Part shown: positions 1 to 9,039 of the stretch, piece by piece | How positions within the stretch are numbered: position 1 is the stretch's first letter | Layout: each line of letters begins with the position of its first letter | NCBI RefSeq assembly: GCF_001703635.1 | Contig: NZ_LQZT01000034.1 | Location: 284,753-348,752 of the forward strand | Source: Parahoeflea olei | GTDB taxonomy: Bacteria; Pseudomonadota; Alphaproteobacteria; Rhizobiales; Rhizobiaceae | Direction of reading: 5' to 3' | Length of the DNA stretch: 64,000 nt | Notes under the pieces: generated by a model | Databases searched by the model: none | What the model was told of the DNA's origin: nothing | Seen by the model: only the letters and a program-made list of their open reading frames with translations | Translations under genes and position numbers: made by a program

Positions 1-1170
1 GATGTGACCGCGCCCGCGGGCTGCGAGATCGAGGACTGTTCCGGCCTGATCGCGGTTCCGGGCCTGGTCGATGCCTGCGTGCATATCGGCGAACCCGGCG
101 CGGAGCATCGCGAGACCATCGCCTCGGCCAGCCGCGCCGCGGCCAAGGGCGGCGTCACCTCGATCGTGATGATGCCCGACACCGATCCGGTGATCGACGA
201 CGTGGCGCTGGTCGATTTCGTCGAGCGGCTCGCCCGCGACGAGGCGATCGTGCGCGTTTATCCCGCGGCGGCGCTCACCAAGGGACTGCACGGCGAGGAG
301 ACGACCGAATTCGGCCTGCTGCTCGAAGCCGGCGCGGTGGTGCTCTCCAACGGCCGCGCAACCGTCGACAATCCGGCGGTGATGCGCCGCGCCATGACCT
401 ATGCACGCGATTTCGGTGCCGTGGTCGCGGTCGCGACCCAGGACCGGCGATTGGGTGGCGCCGGCGTGATGAACGAGGGCCTGTTCGCAAGCTGGCTCGG
501 CCTGCCCGGAATCCCCCGCGAGGCCGAGATCATTCCGCTCGAACGCGACCTCAGGCTCGCGGCGCTGACCAAGGCGCGCTACCACGCGATGAGCATTTCG
601 GTGCCGCAATCGGCCGAGGCGATCCGCGCCGCCAAGGCGAGCGGGCTTTCGGTGACCGCGGGCATTTCGGTCAATCACCTGACGCTCAACGAGACCGACA
701 TCGGCGAATACCGCACCTTCTTCCGGCTCTCGCCGCCGCTCAGGACCGAGGACGACCGGCGCGCCATGGTGGCGGCCCTGGCCGAAGGCGTGATCGACAT
801 CATCGTCTCGGCGCACGATCCGCAGGACGTCGATACCAAGCGCCTGCCCTTCGCCGATGCCGAAAACGGCGCGATCGGACTCGAAACGCTGCTTGCGGCT
901 TCGCTGAGGCTGCACCATTCCGGCGATGTGCCGCTGATGCGCCTGATCGACGCGCTGTCGACCCGGCCCGCGCAGATCCTCGGCCTCGATGCCGGAACGC
1001 TCAAGCCGGGCGCGCGTGCCGACATCGCGCTGATCGACCCGGATTACCCCTGGGTCCTGTCCAAGGACGACATCGTGTCGAAGTCCAAGAACAGCCCGTT
1101 CGAGGACGCGCGTTTTACCGGCAAGGTGTTGCAAACACTGGTTGCAGGTGTCACAGTTCACCGCGCCTGA
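1..1170 (+). CDS. Dihydroorotase-like protein, probably non-catalytic (5' end outside window)
   Basis: Amidohydrolase-fold protein of the dihydroorotase family, open at the left edge: codon 1-3 is already in frame, so the true start lies upstream. The family scaffold is clear (VPGLVDA, HIGEPG, GVMNEG, LSTRPAQILGL, KPGARADIAL). Residues that bind the two zinc ions are changed. The HxH motif reads C-V-H (Cys codon at 76-78), the usual HCED reads ATQD (near 435-446), the HVS motif reads MSIS, and the catalytic Asp of SDHAPH is Ala (codon 811-813). This is the pattern of PyrX/PyrC' pseudo-dihydroorotases, which act as structural partners of aspartate transcarbamoylase PyrB. plsY and dprA follow on the same strand. 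Fold confident; loss of activity is inference from the missing ligands. Confidence 0.85.
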   Translation, partial: DVTAPAGCEIEDCSGLIAVPGLVDACVHIGEPGAEHRETIASASRAAAKGGVTSIVMMPDTDPVIDDVALVDFVERLARDEAIVRVYPAAALTKGLHGEETTEFGLLLEAGAVVLSNGRATVDNPAVMRRAMTYARDFGAVVAVATQDRRLGGAGVMNEGLFASWLGLPGIPREAEIIPLERDLRLAALTKARYHAMSISVPQSAEAIRAAKASGLSVTAGISVNHLTLNETDIGEYRTFFRLSPPLRTEDDRRAMVAALAEGVIDIIVSAHDPQDVDTKRLPFADAENGAIGLETLLAASLRLHHSGDVPLMRLIDALSTRPAQILGLDAGTLKPGARADIALIDPDYPWVLSKDDIVSKSKNSPFEDARFTGKVLQTLVAGVTVHRA

Positions 1171-1222
1171 CCCCGCGCGTTAGCGCCGGTTCCGCGCAAG
1201 CCCGTTTCAGGAGAAGACCTTC

Positions 1223-1840
1223 GTGCCCGATCTGATCCATTGGACGCTTTCGACGCCGCAAATGCTCGGCGCGCTGCTTGCGGGCTACCTGTGCGGCTCG
1301 ATCCCGTTCGGGCTCATTCTCACGCGCATGGCGGGCCTCGGCGACGTGCGCAAGATCGGCTCGGGCAATATCGGCGCCACCAATGTGCTGCGCACCGGCA
1401 ACAAGAAGATCGCGGCGCTGACGCTGCTCGCCGATGCGCTCAAGGGCACGGTGCCGGTGATCGCGGCGCAGCAGTTGCTCGGCCTCGAAGCGGCGCTGAT
1501 CGCCGGTCTCGGCGCGTTTCTGGGGCATCTCTATCCGGTCTGGCTCAAATTCAAGGGCGGCAAGGGCGTGGCCACCTATCTCGGCGTGCTGCTCGGCCTG
1601 GCGCCGGTGATCGTGCCGGTCTTCGCCGTGGTCTGGCTCGGCATGGCGAAACTGTTCCGCTATTCCTCGCTCGCGGCGCTGACGGCGGCCGTGGCGGTGC
1701 CCGCCGCGCTCTACCTGTTCGGCCGGCCAGAGGTCGGCTCGCTGTTCGTGGTCCTGTCGCTGATCACGATCCTCAAGCATCACGAGAACATCTCGCGGCT
1801 CATCGCCGGCACCGAAGGCCGGATCGGGGACAAGGGCTGA
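1223..1840 (+). CDS. plsY: Acyl-phosphate:glycerol-3-phosphate acyltransferase PlsY
   Basis: Integral inner-membrane enzyme that acylates glycerol-3-phosphate from acyl-phosphate, the first step of phospholipid synthesis in the PlsX/PlsY route. The 205 residues show the family's three signature stretches: GSIPFG near the N-terminus followed by [14 protein letters not shown], the phosphate-binding loop [13 protein letters not shown] in the middle, and [13 protein letters not shown] at the C-terminus, between hydrophobic helices. The GTG start is supported by CAGGAGAAG about 8 bases upstream. Its stop codon overlaps the ATG of dprA (positions 1838-1842), so translation of the two is probably coupled. 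Length is normal for the family. Confidence 0.95.
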   Translation: MPDLIHWTLSTPQMLGALLAGYLCGSIPFGLILTRMAGLGDVRKIGSGNIGATNVLRTGNKKIAALTLLADALKGTVPVIAAQQLLGLEAALIAGLGAFLGHLYPVWLKFKGGKGVATYLGVLLGLAPVIVPVFAVVWLGMAKLFRYSSLAALTAAVAVPAALYLFGRPEVGSLFVVLSLITILKHHENISRLIAGTEGRIGDKG

Positions 1841-2991
1841 TGTCCCCCGGCGGCGAAGGGAGACGCGGTGTCATCCTTTCCGACCGCCAGCGGCTCTCCT
1901 GGCTGCGCCTGATCCGCTCCGACAATGTCGGCCCCGCCACCTTCCGGGATCTCATCAATCATTTCGGCTCCGCCGAGGCGGCGATCGAGCAGTTGCCGGA
2001 ACTGTCGCGGCGCGGCGGGGCGGCGCGCGCGATCAAGGTGGCAAGCGTTGCGGATGCGGAAGCCGAGCTCGAGGCCGCCCGCCGCTTCGGCGCGGTCTTC
2101 CTCGGCATCGGCGAACCGGACTACCCCCTCGCGCTCCGCCGCATCGACGGCGCGCCGCCGCTGATTGCGGCCAAGGGCGATCTGTCGCTTGCCACCGCGC
2201 CCGCCGTCGGCATCGTCGGCGCGCGCAATGCCTCGGTCACCGGCGCCAAGATGGCGGCACGGATGGCGCGGGAGCTGGGCGCGGCGGGCTATGCAGTGGT
2301 CTCGGGCATGGCGCGCGGCATCGACGCGGCGGCGCACCGGGCGAGCCTCGAGACCGGCACCATCGCGGCGCTGGCCGGCGGGCTCGACCAGCCTTACCCG
2401 CCGGAAAATCTCGATCTCTACCGCGAGATCACGTCGGGCCGCGGCCTCGCCGTCAGCGAGATGCCGATGGGCTGGGAGCCCAGGGCACGGGACTTTCCGC
2501 GGCGCAACCGGCTGATCGCCGGCATCGGCCTCGGCCTGGTGGTGATCGAGGCGGCGCAACGCTCCGGCTCGCTGATCACCGCCCGGCGCGCGGCCGATTT
2601 CGGCCGGCTGGTCTTCGCCGTGCCCGGCTCGCCGCTCGACCCGCGCGCCGTCGGCACCAACGGGTTGCTCAAGGAAGGCGCGATCGTGACCACCGAGAGC
2701 CGCGACGTGATCGACGCGCTGGCGCCCTCCGGACGGATGTTCGGCGATGACGACGCGGAGATGGAGGAACCCGGCCGCGACGGCGACGCCCCGTTCGAAG
2801 AGCCGGGCGAGGACGACCGCGCCCGGGTGGTCGAGGCGCTCGGCCCCTCGCCCGCCGACATCGACGACATCATCCGCCACACCGGGGTCGCGGCGGCGAC
2901 GGTCTATCTGGTTCTGGTCGAACTCGATCTCGCCGGACGCCTGCACCGCCACCCCGGCGGCATGGTGTCGCTGGCCTTCGACGTGGACTAG
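1840..2991 (+). CDS. dprA: DNA-protecting protein DprA
   Basis: Cytoplasmic protein that binds incoming single-stranded DNA and loads RecA during natural transformation; it is widely kept in Rhizobiales even where competence is not known. The 383-residue protein has the Rossmann-like DprA core with GIVGARNASVTG, VSGMARGIDAAAH and the RDFPRRNRLIAG motif, followed by an acidic linker and a C-terminal winged-helix segment (GPSPADIDDIIRHTGV). The reading frame is open far upstream into plsY, but the ATG at 1840 overlapping the plsY stop gives the expected length. It is probably transcribed with plsY. Confidence 0.95.
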   Translation: MSPGGEGRRGVILSDRQRLSWLRLIRSDNVGPATFRDLINHFGSAEAAIEQLPELSRRGGAARAIKVASVADAEAELEAARRFGAVFLGIGEPDYPLALRRIDGAPPLIAAKGDLSLATAPAVGIVGARNASVTGAKMAARMARELGAAGYAVVSGMARGIDAAAHRASLETGTIAALAGGLDQPYPPENLDLYREITSGRGLAVSEMPMGWEPRARDFPRRNRLIAGIGLGLVVIEAAQRSGSLITARRAADFGRLVFAVPGSPLDPRAVGTNGLLKEGAIVTTESRDVIDALAPSGRMFGDDDAEMEEPGRDGDAPFEEPGEDDRARVVEALGPSPADIDDIIRHTGVAAATVYLVLVELDLAGRLHRHPGGMVSLAFDVD

Positions 2992-3015
2992 GACGATCGG
3001 CGCGCCGGGCGCCCC

Positions 3016-3225
3016 TCATATCAGCGTTTTGGCGATATTGACCGGCCTCTCGCCCTCCAGCACATCGCCGGCTTCGATATAGGCCATCTCGATCAGGTAG
3101 CACAGCATGTCGGCCTCCTCGCCGGCTGCAACGGCGCGCAATTCAGCCAGCATCTGCCTGATATAGGTCAGATTTTGCTCGGTTCGGGCCTTGTCCAGGG
3201 AAACTTGCGGGGGCCGGCTCGGCAT
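3016..3225 (-). CDS. Conserved small hypothetical protein
   Basis: A 69-residue protein, tail-to-tail with dprA and divergent from topA. I chose the ATG at 3225 because GAGGA lies 10 bases upstream; an in-frame start at 3276 would add 17 residues without a better ribosome site. The protein looks largely helical (TYIRQMLAELRAVA, CYLIEMAYIEAGDVL), with no signal peptide, membrane segment or catalytic motif. A small gene of this type between dprA and topA fits what I recall of related Rhizobiales genomes, which supports it being real. Function unknown. Confidence 0.7.
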   Translation of the reverse strand: MPSRPPQVSLDKARTEQNLTYIRQMLAELRAVAAGEEADMLCYLIEMAYIEAGDVLEGERPVNIAKTLI

Positions 3226-3308
3226 CTTTGCGTCCTCGATTTTCGCCGCAACCGTGCAACGCAGGCTGCCTTGCAACTGACCTCTTCACGATAGTCGAAA
3301 TATCTTAA

Positions 3309-3327
3309 ATTGCAATATGGTTGCAAT
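3309..3327. repeat. Repeated TTGCAAT elements in the topA divergent promoter region
   Basis: ATTGCAAT (itself a palindrome) at 3309-3316 is followed four bases later by TTGCAAT at 3321-3327. Related GTGCAAC and TTGCAAC sequences lie nearby around 3250-3280. The spacing and clustering between two divergent genes suggest an operator, but no regulator can be named. Confidence 0.4.
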
Positions 3328-3378
3328 CGCGCATTGGTTGTATTCGGGTTGTGAAATGGACCGAAATCGGAACTTGGG

Positions 3379-3406
3379 CTTGACCGAACCGATTTCCCTG
3401 TACATT
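3379..3406 (+). promoter_or_regulatory. Probable topA promoter
   Basis: CTTGAC at 3379-3384 and TACATT at 3401-3406, spaced 16 bases, match the alphaproteobacterial housekeeping consensus well at -35 and moderately at -10. Transcription would start near 3413, which fits the topA ATG at 3479 and excludes the longer in-frame start at 3317. Confidence 0.55.
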
Positions 3407-3478
3407 TCGTGGGCCAAATCGGTACGGCGCGAATTCGCGCGGCATGCCGGATTTTTGGGCTTGAGTGCGAGCAACCTT

Positions 3479-6145
3479 ATGAATGTAGTGGTAGTCGAAT
3501 CGCCTGCGAAGGCAAAAACGATCAACAAATACCTCGGAAGCGGGTACAAGGTGCTGGCCTCCTTCGGCCATGTCCGGGACCTTCCGGCCAAGGATGGATC
3601 GGTGCTGCCCGACGAGGACTTCGCCATGTCGTGGGAGGTCGATACCGCCTCCAACAAGCGGCTCAAGGACATCACCGACGCCCTCAAGGGCGCCGACAAC
3701 CTCATTCTGGCGACCGACCCGGATCGCGAAGGGGAAGCCATTTCCTGGCACGTGCTCGAGGTGCTCAACAAGAAGAAGGCACTCAAGGACAAGACCGTCT
3801 CGCGCGTCGTCTTCAACGCGATCACCAAGAAATCGGTGCTCGACGCCATGAACGCGCCGCGACAGATCGACACGCCGCTGGTCGACGCCTATCTGGCCCG
3901 CCGCGCGCTCGACTATCTGGTGGGGTTCAACCTGTCGCCGGTGCTGTGGCGCAAGCTGCCGGGCGCCCGCTCGGCCGGCCGCGTGCAGTCGGTGGCGCTC
4001 AGGCTCGTCTGCGACCGCGAAAGCGAGATCGAACGCTTCACCGCCGAAGAATACTGGCAAATTTCCGCCGAGCTGAAGACCCCGCGCGGCGACGGTTTCA
4101 CGGCGCGGCTCACCGCCCATGACGGCGAGAAGATGACCCGGATGTCGGTGACCGGCGGCGACCGCGCCGGCCGGATCAAGGAGATGCTCGAAGGCGCCTC
4201 CTTCGTGGCGGACAGCGTCGAGGCCAAGCCCACGCGGCGCAACCCGCCTGCGCCGTTTACGACGTCCACGTTGCAGCAGGCCGCCTCCTCCAAGCTCGGC
4301 TTCAACGCCTCGCGCACCATGCAGGTGGCGCAGCGTCTCTATGAAGGCATCGACATCGGCGGCGAGACCGTCGGTCTCATCACCTATATGCGTACCGATG
4401 GCGTGCAGATGGCGCCCGAGGCGATCGAGGAGGCGCGGACCGCCATCGTCTCGCGCTTCGGCGAGCGCTACCGGCCCGACCAGCCCCGCATCTACACCAC
4501 CAAGGCCAAGAACGCGCAGGAGGCCCACGAGGCGATCCGGCCGACCGGGTTCGAGCGCGCGCCCGACGATCTGAAGCGCTATCTCGACGACGACCAGTGG
4601 AAGCTCTACGACCTGATCTGGAAGCGCGCCATCGCCAGCCAGATGGCCTCGGCCGAGATCGAGCGCACCACCGTGGAGATCACCGCGAAGAAGGGCGGCG
4701 AGACCGCCGGCCTGCGCGCCACCGGCTCGGTGATCCGTTTCGACGGCTTCATTGCCGCCTATACCGACGCCAAGGAAGACGGCGAGCAGCCCGATGGCGA
4801 CGACGAGGACAATGCCCGCCTGCCCGAGATCAACGCGCAGGAAGCGCTGGCGCGCGAGAAGATCAACGCCACGCAGCACTTCACCGAACCGCCGCCGCGC
4901 TATTCCGAAGCCTCGCTGATCAAGAAGATGGAAGAGCTCGGCATCGGCCGGCCCTCGACCTATGCCTCGACGCTGGCGACGCTGCGCGACCGCGACTATG
5001 TCACCATAGACAAGCGCCGGCTGGTGCCCGAGGCCAAGGGCCGGCTGGTGATCGCGTTCCTCGAAAACTTCTTCGAGCGCTATGTCGAGTTCGGCTTCAC
5101 CGCCGATCTCGAGGAGAAGCTCGACCGGATCTCGGCGGGCGAACTCGCCTGGAAGGACGTGCTCAGGGAATTCTGGACCGAGTTCCACGCCCATATCGAC
5201 GAGACCAAGGAGCTGCGCGTCACCCAGGTGCTCGACGCGCTCAACGAGGCGCTGGCGCCGCTGGTGTTTCCGACCCGCGAAGACGGATCGAACCCGCGCA
5301 TCTGCCCCACCTGCGGCACCGGCAACCTGTCGCTCAAGCTCGGCCGCTACGGCGCCTTCGTCGGCTGTTCCAACTATCCCGAGTGCAACTACACGCGGCA
5401 ATTGTCGAACGACCAGAGCGAGGCCGAGGCGGCGCTGTCGAACGAGCCGAAGGATCTCGGCAAGGATCCGCACACGGGCGAGCCCATCACCCTGCGCTCT
5501 GGCCGGTTCGGCCCTTACGTGCAGCGTGGCGACGGCAAGGAGGCCAAGCGCTCGAGCCTGCCCAAGGGCTGGGCGCCCGACAGCATCGACCACGAAAAGG
5601 CGCTCGCGCTCATCAACCTGCCGCGCGACATTGGCCAGCATCCCGAGACCGGCAAGATGATCTCCGCCGGGCTCGGCCGCTACGGCCCGTTCGTGCTGCA
5701 TGACGGCACCTATGCCAATCTCGAATCGATCGAGGACGTGTTTTCGATCGGGCTCAACCGCGCCGTCACCGTGATCGCCGAGAAGAAGGCCAAGGGTCCG
5801 GGCCGCGGCCGCGGCACGCCGGCGGCACTGAAGTCGCTCGGCGAGCACCCCGACGGCGGCGAGGTGACCGTGCGCGATGGCAAATACGGCCCCTATGTCA
5901 ACTGGGGCAAGGTCAATGCGACGCTGCCCAAGGACAAGGTTCCGACCGAGGTGACGCTCGAGGAAGCGCTGGAATTGATCACGGCGAAGGCCGGCGCCTC
6001 GGGCAAGAAGGCCCCCGCGAAGAAGGCCGCGGCGAAAAAGGCCCCGGCCAAGAAGGCCGCAGCGAAAACGGACGGCGCCAAGAAGGCGCCGGCCAAGAAA
6101 ACCGCAGCCAAGAAGAAACCCGCCGCCAAGGCGAAGAAGGACTGA
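3479..6145 (+). CDS. topA: DNA topoisomerase I (type IA)
   Basis: Relaxes negative supercoils through a covalent 5'-phosphotyrosine intermediate. The 888-residue protein opens with the Toprim domain (VVVESPAKAKTI, then ATDPDREGEAISWH). The active-site tyrosine is Tyr303 in ITYMRTDG. A C-terminal zinc ribbon (CPTCGTG, then CSNYPECNY) is followed by further topoisomerase C-repeat modules (GRYGAFVG, GRFGPYV, GRYGPFV, GKYGPYV). The last 50 or so residues are a lysine/alanine/proline tail built from repeats of KKAPAKKAAA, which probably helps binding to DNA. The ATG at 3479 is chosen because the family starts at MNVVVVESPAKA and the promoter lies just upstream. rnr follows after 2 bases. Confidence 0.97.
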   Translation: MNVVVVESPAKAKTINKYLGSGYKVLASFGHVRDLPAKDGSVLPDEDFAMSWEVDTASNKRLKDITDALKGADNLILATDPDREGEAISWHVLEVLNKKKALKDKTVSRVVFNAITKKSVLDAMNAPRQIDTPLVDAYLARRALDYLVGFNLSPVLWRKLPGARSAGRVQSVALRLVCDRESEIERFTAEEYWQISAELKTPRGDGFTARLTAHDGEKMTRMSVTGGDRAGRIKEMLEGASFVADSVEAKPTRRNPPAPFTTSTLQQAASSKLGFNASRTMQVAQRLYEGIDIGGETVGLITYMRTDGVQMAPEAIEEARTAIVSRFGERYRPDQPRIYTTKAKNAQEAHEAIRPTGFERAPDDLKRYLDDDQWKLYDLIWKRAIASQMASAEIERTTVEITAKKGGETAGLRATGSVIRFDGFIAAYTDAKEDGEQPDGDDEDNARLPEINAQEALAREKINATQHFTEPPPRYSEASLIKKMEELGIGRPSTYASTLATLRDRDYVTIDKRRLVPEAKGRLVIAFLENFFERYVEFGFTADLEEKLDRISAGELAWKDVLREFWTEFHAHIDETKELRVTQVLDALNEALAPLVFPTREDGSNPRICPTCGTGNLSLKLGRYGAFVGCSNYPECNYTRQLSNDQSEAEAALSNEPKDLGKDPHTGEPITLRSGRFGPYVQRGDGKEAKRSSLPKGWAPDSIDHEKALALINLPRDIGQHPETGKMISAGLGRYGPFVLHDGTYANLESIEDVFSIGLNRAVTVIAEKKAKGPGRGRGTPAALKSLGEHPDGGEVTVRDGKYGPYVNWGKVNATLPKDKVPTEVTLEEALELITAKAGASGKKAPAKKAAAKKAPAKKAAAKTDGAKKAPAKKTAAKKKPAAKAKKD

Positions 6146-6147
6146 CT

Positions 6148-8523
6148 TTGGCCAAATCGCCCCGCAAATCCCGCGCCGCCGGCGTTCCGGCCGGCAAATC
6201 GAGCGCAGGCACGGGGCCGGAGGCCGGCGCCGAGCGGCCGGCCTTCCGCCGGGGCGATCTGCCCGACCGCGACACGATCCTGCGGTTCCTGGCTGAAAAC
6301 CCCGACCGCGCCTCCAAGCGCGACATCGCCAAGGCCTTCGGCCTCAAGGGCGACACGCGCACGGAGCTGAAGGCGCTGCTTCGGGAGCTTGAGGACGAGG
6401 GGCTGATCGAGCGCGACCGCAAGATGCTCAGGCGCCCCGGCAGCCTGCCGGCGGTCACCGTGCTCGAGATCACCCAGCGCAACACCGGCGGCGATCTCGT
6501 CGCGCGGCCTGCGGAATGGCTTGAGGATCACGGCGCGGCGCCGGTCGTCACGGTGCGCCAGTCCAATGCCGGGCGCGCCCGCGGCAAGAGCCGCACACCC
6601 TCTGTCGCCGCCGGCATCGGCGACCGGGTGCTGGCGCGGATCTTCGCCGACAGCCACGGCTCGAAGATCGTCTACACCGCGCGCATCATGAAGATCCTCG
6701 ACCGGCGCCAGGGGCTCGTGCTCGGCGTGTTCCGCGCCTCCCCCGAGGGCGGCGGACGGCTGATGCCGATCGACCGGCGCGGCGAGGAGTATGCGATCGA
6801 GGCCGACAGTGTCGGGGCGGCTCGCGACGGCGATCTGGTCGAGGCGGAAACCGCCCGGCCCGGGCGCATCGGCCTGCCACGCGCGCGGGTGCAGGCGGTG
6901 CTCGGCTCCGTCGACAGCGAGAAGGCGATCTCGATGATCGCCATCCATGCCCACGGCATTCCGCATGTGTTTCCCGACGAGGTGATCAGGGCCGCGGAAG
7001 CGGCAAAGCCCGCGCCGCTGTCGGGCGGGCGCGAGGACTGGCGCGACGTGCCGCTGGTGACCATCGACCCCTACGACGCCAAGGACCACGACGACGCGGT
7101 CTATGCGGAGGAAGACCCCTCGCCCGACAATCCCGGCGGCATCATCGCCACCGTCGCCATCGCCGACGTCTCCTGGTATGTCCGTCCCGGCTCCGCACTC
7201 GACCGCGAGGCGTTGAAGCGCGGCAATTCGGCCTATTTCCCCGACCGGGTGGTGCCGATGCTGCCCGAGCGCATTTCCAACGACCTGTGCTCGCTGCGCG
7301 AGGGCGAGGATCGACCGGCGCTGGCGCTCCGGATGGTGTTTACCGCCGAGGGCCGCAAGATCGGCCACCGCTTCCACCGGGTAATGATCAAGAGTGCGGC
7401 CAAACTGTCCTACCAGCAGGCGCAAGCCGCGATCGACGGCCACCCCGACGACAAGACCGGGCCGCTGCTCGCCCCGGTGCTCAAGCCCTTGTGGAACGCC
7501 TATGCGGTTCTCAAGCGCGAGCGCAACCGCCGCCAGCCGCTCGATCTCGACATGCCGGAGCGCAAGATCCTGCTTACGCCCGAGGGCAAGGTCGACAAGG
7601 TGATCGTGCCCGAGCGGCTCGACGCCCACCGGCTGATCGAGGAATTCATGATCCAGGCCAATGTGGCCGCGGCCGAGACGCTGGAAAAGCGACGCCAGCC
7701 GCTGATCTACCGGGTGCACGACCAGCCCTCGCTCGCCAAGCAGGAAGTCCTGCGCGAATTCCTGGGCACGATCGGCCTGTCGCTCGCCCGCGGCGCTGCC
7801 GTGCGCGCCAGCGCGTTTAACGGCATTCTTGCGCGCGCGGCGGGCGAGCCGCACCAGATCATGGTCAACGAGATGGTGCTGCGCAGCCAGAGCCAGGCGA
7901 TCTACTCGCCGGAGAATATCGGCCATTTCGGTCTGAACCTGATGAAATACGCGCATTTCACCTCGCCGATCCGGCGCTATGCCGACCTGATCGTGCACCG
8001 CGCGCTGGTTGGCAGCCTCGGCTTGGGCGAAGGCGCGATCACCCCGGCCGAGGAATCCGCGCTCGAGGACATCGCCGCGGAAATCTCGACCACCGAGCGC
8101 CGCGCCATGGCCGCCGAACGCGAAACCGTGGATCGGCTGATTGCCCACCATCTCGCCGGCCGCCTTGGCGAAGCTTTCGACGGGCGCATTTCCGGCGTGA
8201 CCAAATCGGGCCTTTTCGTCAGTCTGCCGCAATTTGGCGCAGACGGCTTTATTCCGGTATCAACTCTGGGACTTGACTACTATATCTACGATGAGGCTCA
8301 TCAGGCCTTGACGGGAGACAGGACGGGCCTGGGCTATCGGCTCGGGGACGCGGTGGAGGTGAAACTGGTGGAGGTGATCCCCCTGGCCGGATCGATGCGA
8401 TTCGAAATGCTCAGCGAAGGCCGCAAGATGCCCGCTGGCACGAAATCGTTTCACAAGTCCGGCAAGACAAGACGGGGCGGCGCCAAGAAGCCCGGAACCC
8501 GCCCGCCGCGCGGCAAACGCTGA
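6148..8523 (+). CDS. rnr: Ribonuclease R
   Basis: Processive 3'-to-5' exoribonuclease of the RNase II/RNB family that degrades structured RNA. The 791-residue protein has an N-terminal helix-turn-helix-like segment (KRDIAKAFGLKGDTRTELKA), cold-shock-type domains, the RNB catalytic domain with metal-binding aspartates in the DPYDAKDHDDA motif (residues 307-317), and a C-terminal S1 domain (FDGRISGVTKSGLFVSL) with a basic tail. The start is TTG at 6148, two bases after the topA stop, with AAGGA just upstream; the pair is probably one operon. Confidence 0.95.
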   Translation: MAKSPRKSRAAGVPAGKSSAGTGPEAGAERPAFRRGDLPDRDTILRFLAENPDRASKRDIAKAFGLKGDTRTELKALLRELEDEGLIERDRKMLRRPGSLPAVTVLEITQRNTGGDLVARPAEWLEDHGAAPVVTVRQSNAGRARGKSRTPSVAAGIGDRVLARIFADSHGSKIVYTARIMKILDRRQGLVLGVFRASPEGGGRLMPIDRRGEEYAIEADSVGAARDGDLVEAETARPGRIGLPRARVQAVLGSVDSEKAISMIAIHAHGIPHVFPDEVIRAAEAAKPAPLSGGREDWRDVPLVTIDPYDAKDHDDAVYAEEDPSPDNPGGIIATVAIADVSWYVRPGSALDREALKRGNSAYFPDRVVPMLPERISNDLCSLREGEDRPALALRMVFTAEGRKIGHRFHRVMIKSAAKLSYQQAQAAIDGHPDDKTGPLLAPVLKPLWNAYAVLKRERNRRQPLDLDMPERKILLTPEGKVDKVIVPERLDAHRLIEEFMIQANVAAAETLEKRRQPLIYRVHDQPSLAKQEVLREFLGTIGLSLARGAAVRASAFNGILARAAGEPHQIMVNEMVLRSQSQAIYSPENIGHFGLNLMKYAHFTSPIRRYADLIVHRALVGSLGLGEGAITPAEESALEDIAAEISTTERRAMAAERETVDRLIAHHLAGRLGEAFDGRISGVTKSGLFVSLPQFGADGFIPVSTLGLDYYIYDEAHQALTGDRTGLGYRLGDAVEVKLVEVIPLAGSMRFEMLSEGRKMPAGTKSFHKSGKTRRGGAKKPGTRPPRGKR

Positions 8524-8586
8524 GCCGCCGGCAGAGACTATCAGCCGCGACGCCACCGGGCGTCCGGTCAAACCAGGAGAAGTAGG

Positions 8587-9039
8587 ATGCTCGAATTCGG
8601 CGGCACGACCCAAGGCAACGACACCGGAAAAGGGCCCCGCAACACAGGCCTGGCGATCAAGCGCGGCCTCCTGGGCCGCTGCCCGCACTGCGGCGAAGGC
8701 CGGCTGTTCAGGGCGTTCCTCAAGCCGGTGGATGCCTGCGCCGCATGCGGCGAGGAGATGTTCCACCATCGTGCCGACGATTTTCCGCCCTATCTCGCGA
8801 TTTTCATCGTCGGCCATATCGTGGTCGCGGGCTTCATGGCAACGGACACCTGGCTGGTGCTGGAAAGCTGGCAGCACCTGATGATCTGGATCCCGATCAC
8901 GGTCGTCTTGACGCTGGCGATGCTGCCGTCGCTCAAGGGCGGTGTCATCGGCCTGCAATGGGGGTTGCGCATGCATGGGTTCGGCGGCGAGTCGGAGGAA
9001 CCGATGCTCGCCGACCCCGCCTATGAGGATGCGCGATGA
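8587..9039 (+). CDS. DUF983 family membrane protein
   Basis: A 150-residue protein with two CxxC pairs near the N-terminus (CPHCGEG and CAACGEE), which form a zinc-ribbon-like knuckle, followed by two hydrophobic segments (YLAIFIVGHIVVAGFM and WIPITVVLTLAMLPSL). This is the DUF983 architecture. CAGGAGAAGTAGG precedes the ATG. The stop overlaps the ATG of the NUDIX gene, and the same trio (rnr, DUF983, NUDIX) is familiar in Rhizobiales. Biochemical role unknown. Confidence 0.85.
   Translation: MLEFGGTTQGNDTGKGPRNTGLAIKRGLLGRCPHCGEGRLFRAFLKPVDACAACGEEMFHHRADDFPPYLAIFIVGHIVVAGFMATDTWLVLESWQHLMIWIPITVVLTLAMLPSLKGGVIGLQWGLRMHGFGGESEEPMLADPAYEDAR

Noticed and set aside
3305..5848. Open frame of 847 codons opposite topA
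   Set aside because: Shadow frame; topA on the plus strand has complete domains and the active-site tyrosine.
5893..8232. Open frame of 779 codons opposite rnr
   Set aside because: Shadow frame of the same kind; no recognisable family.
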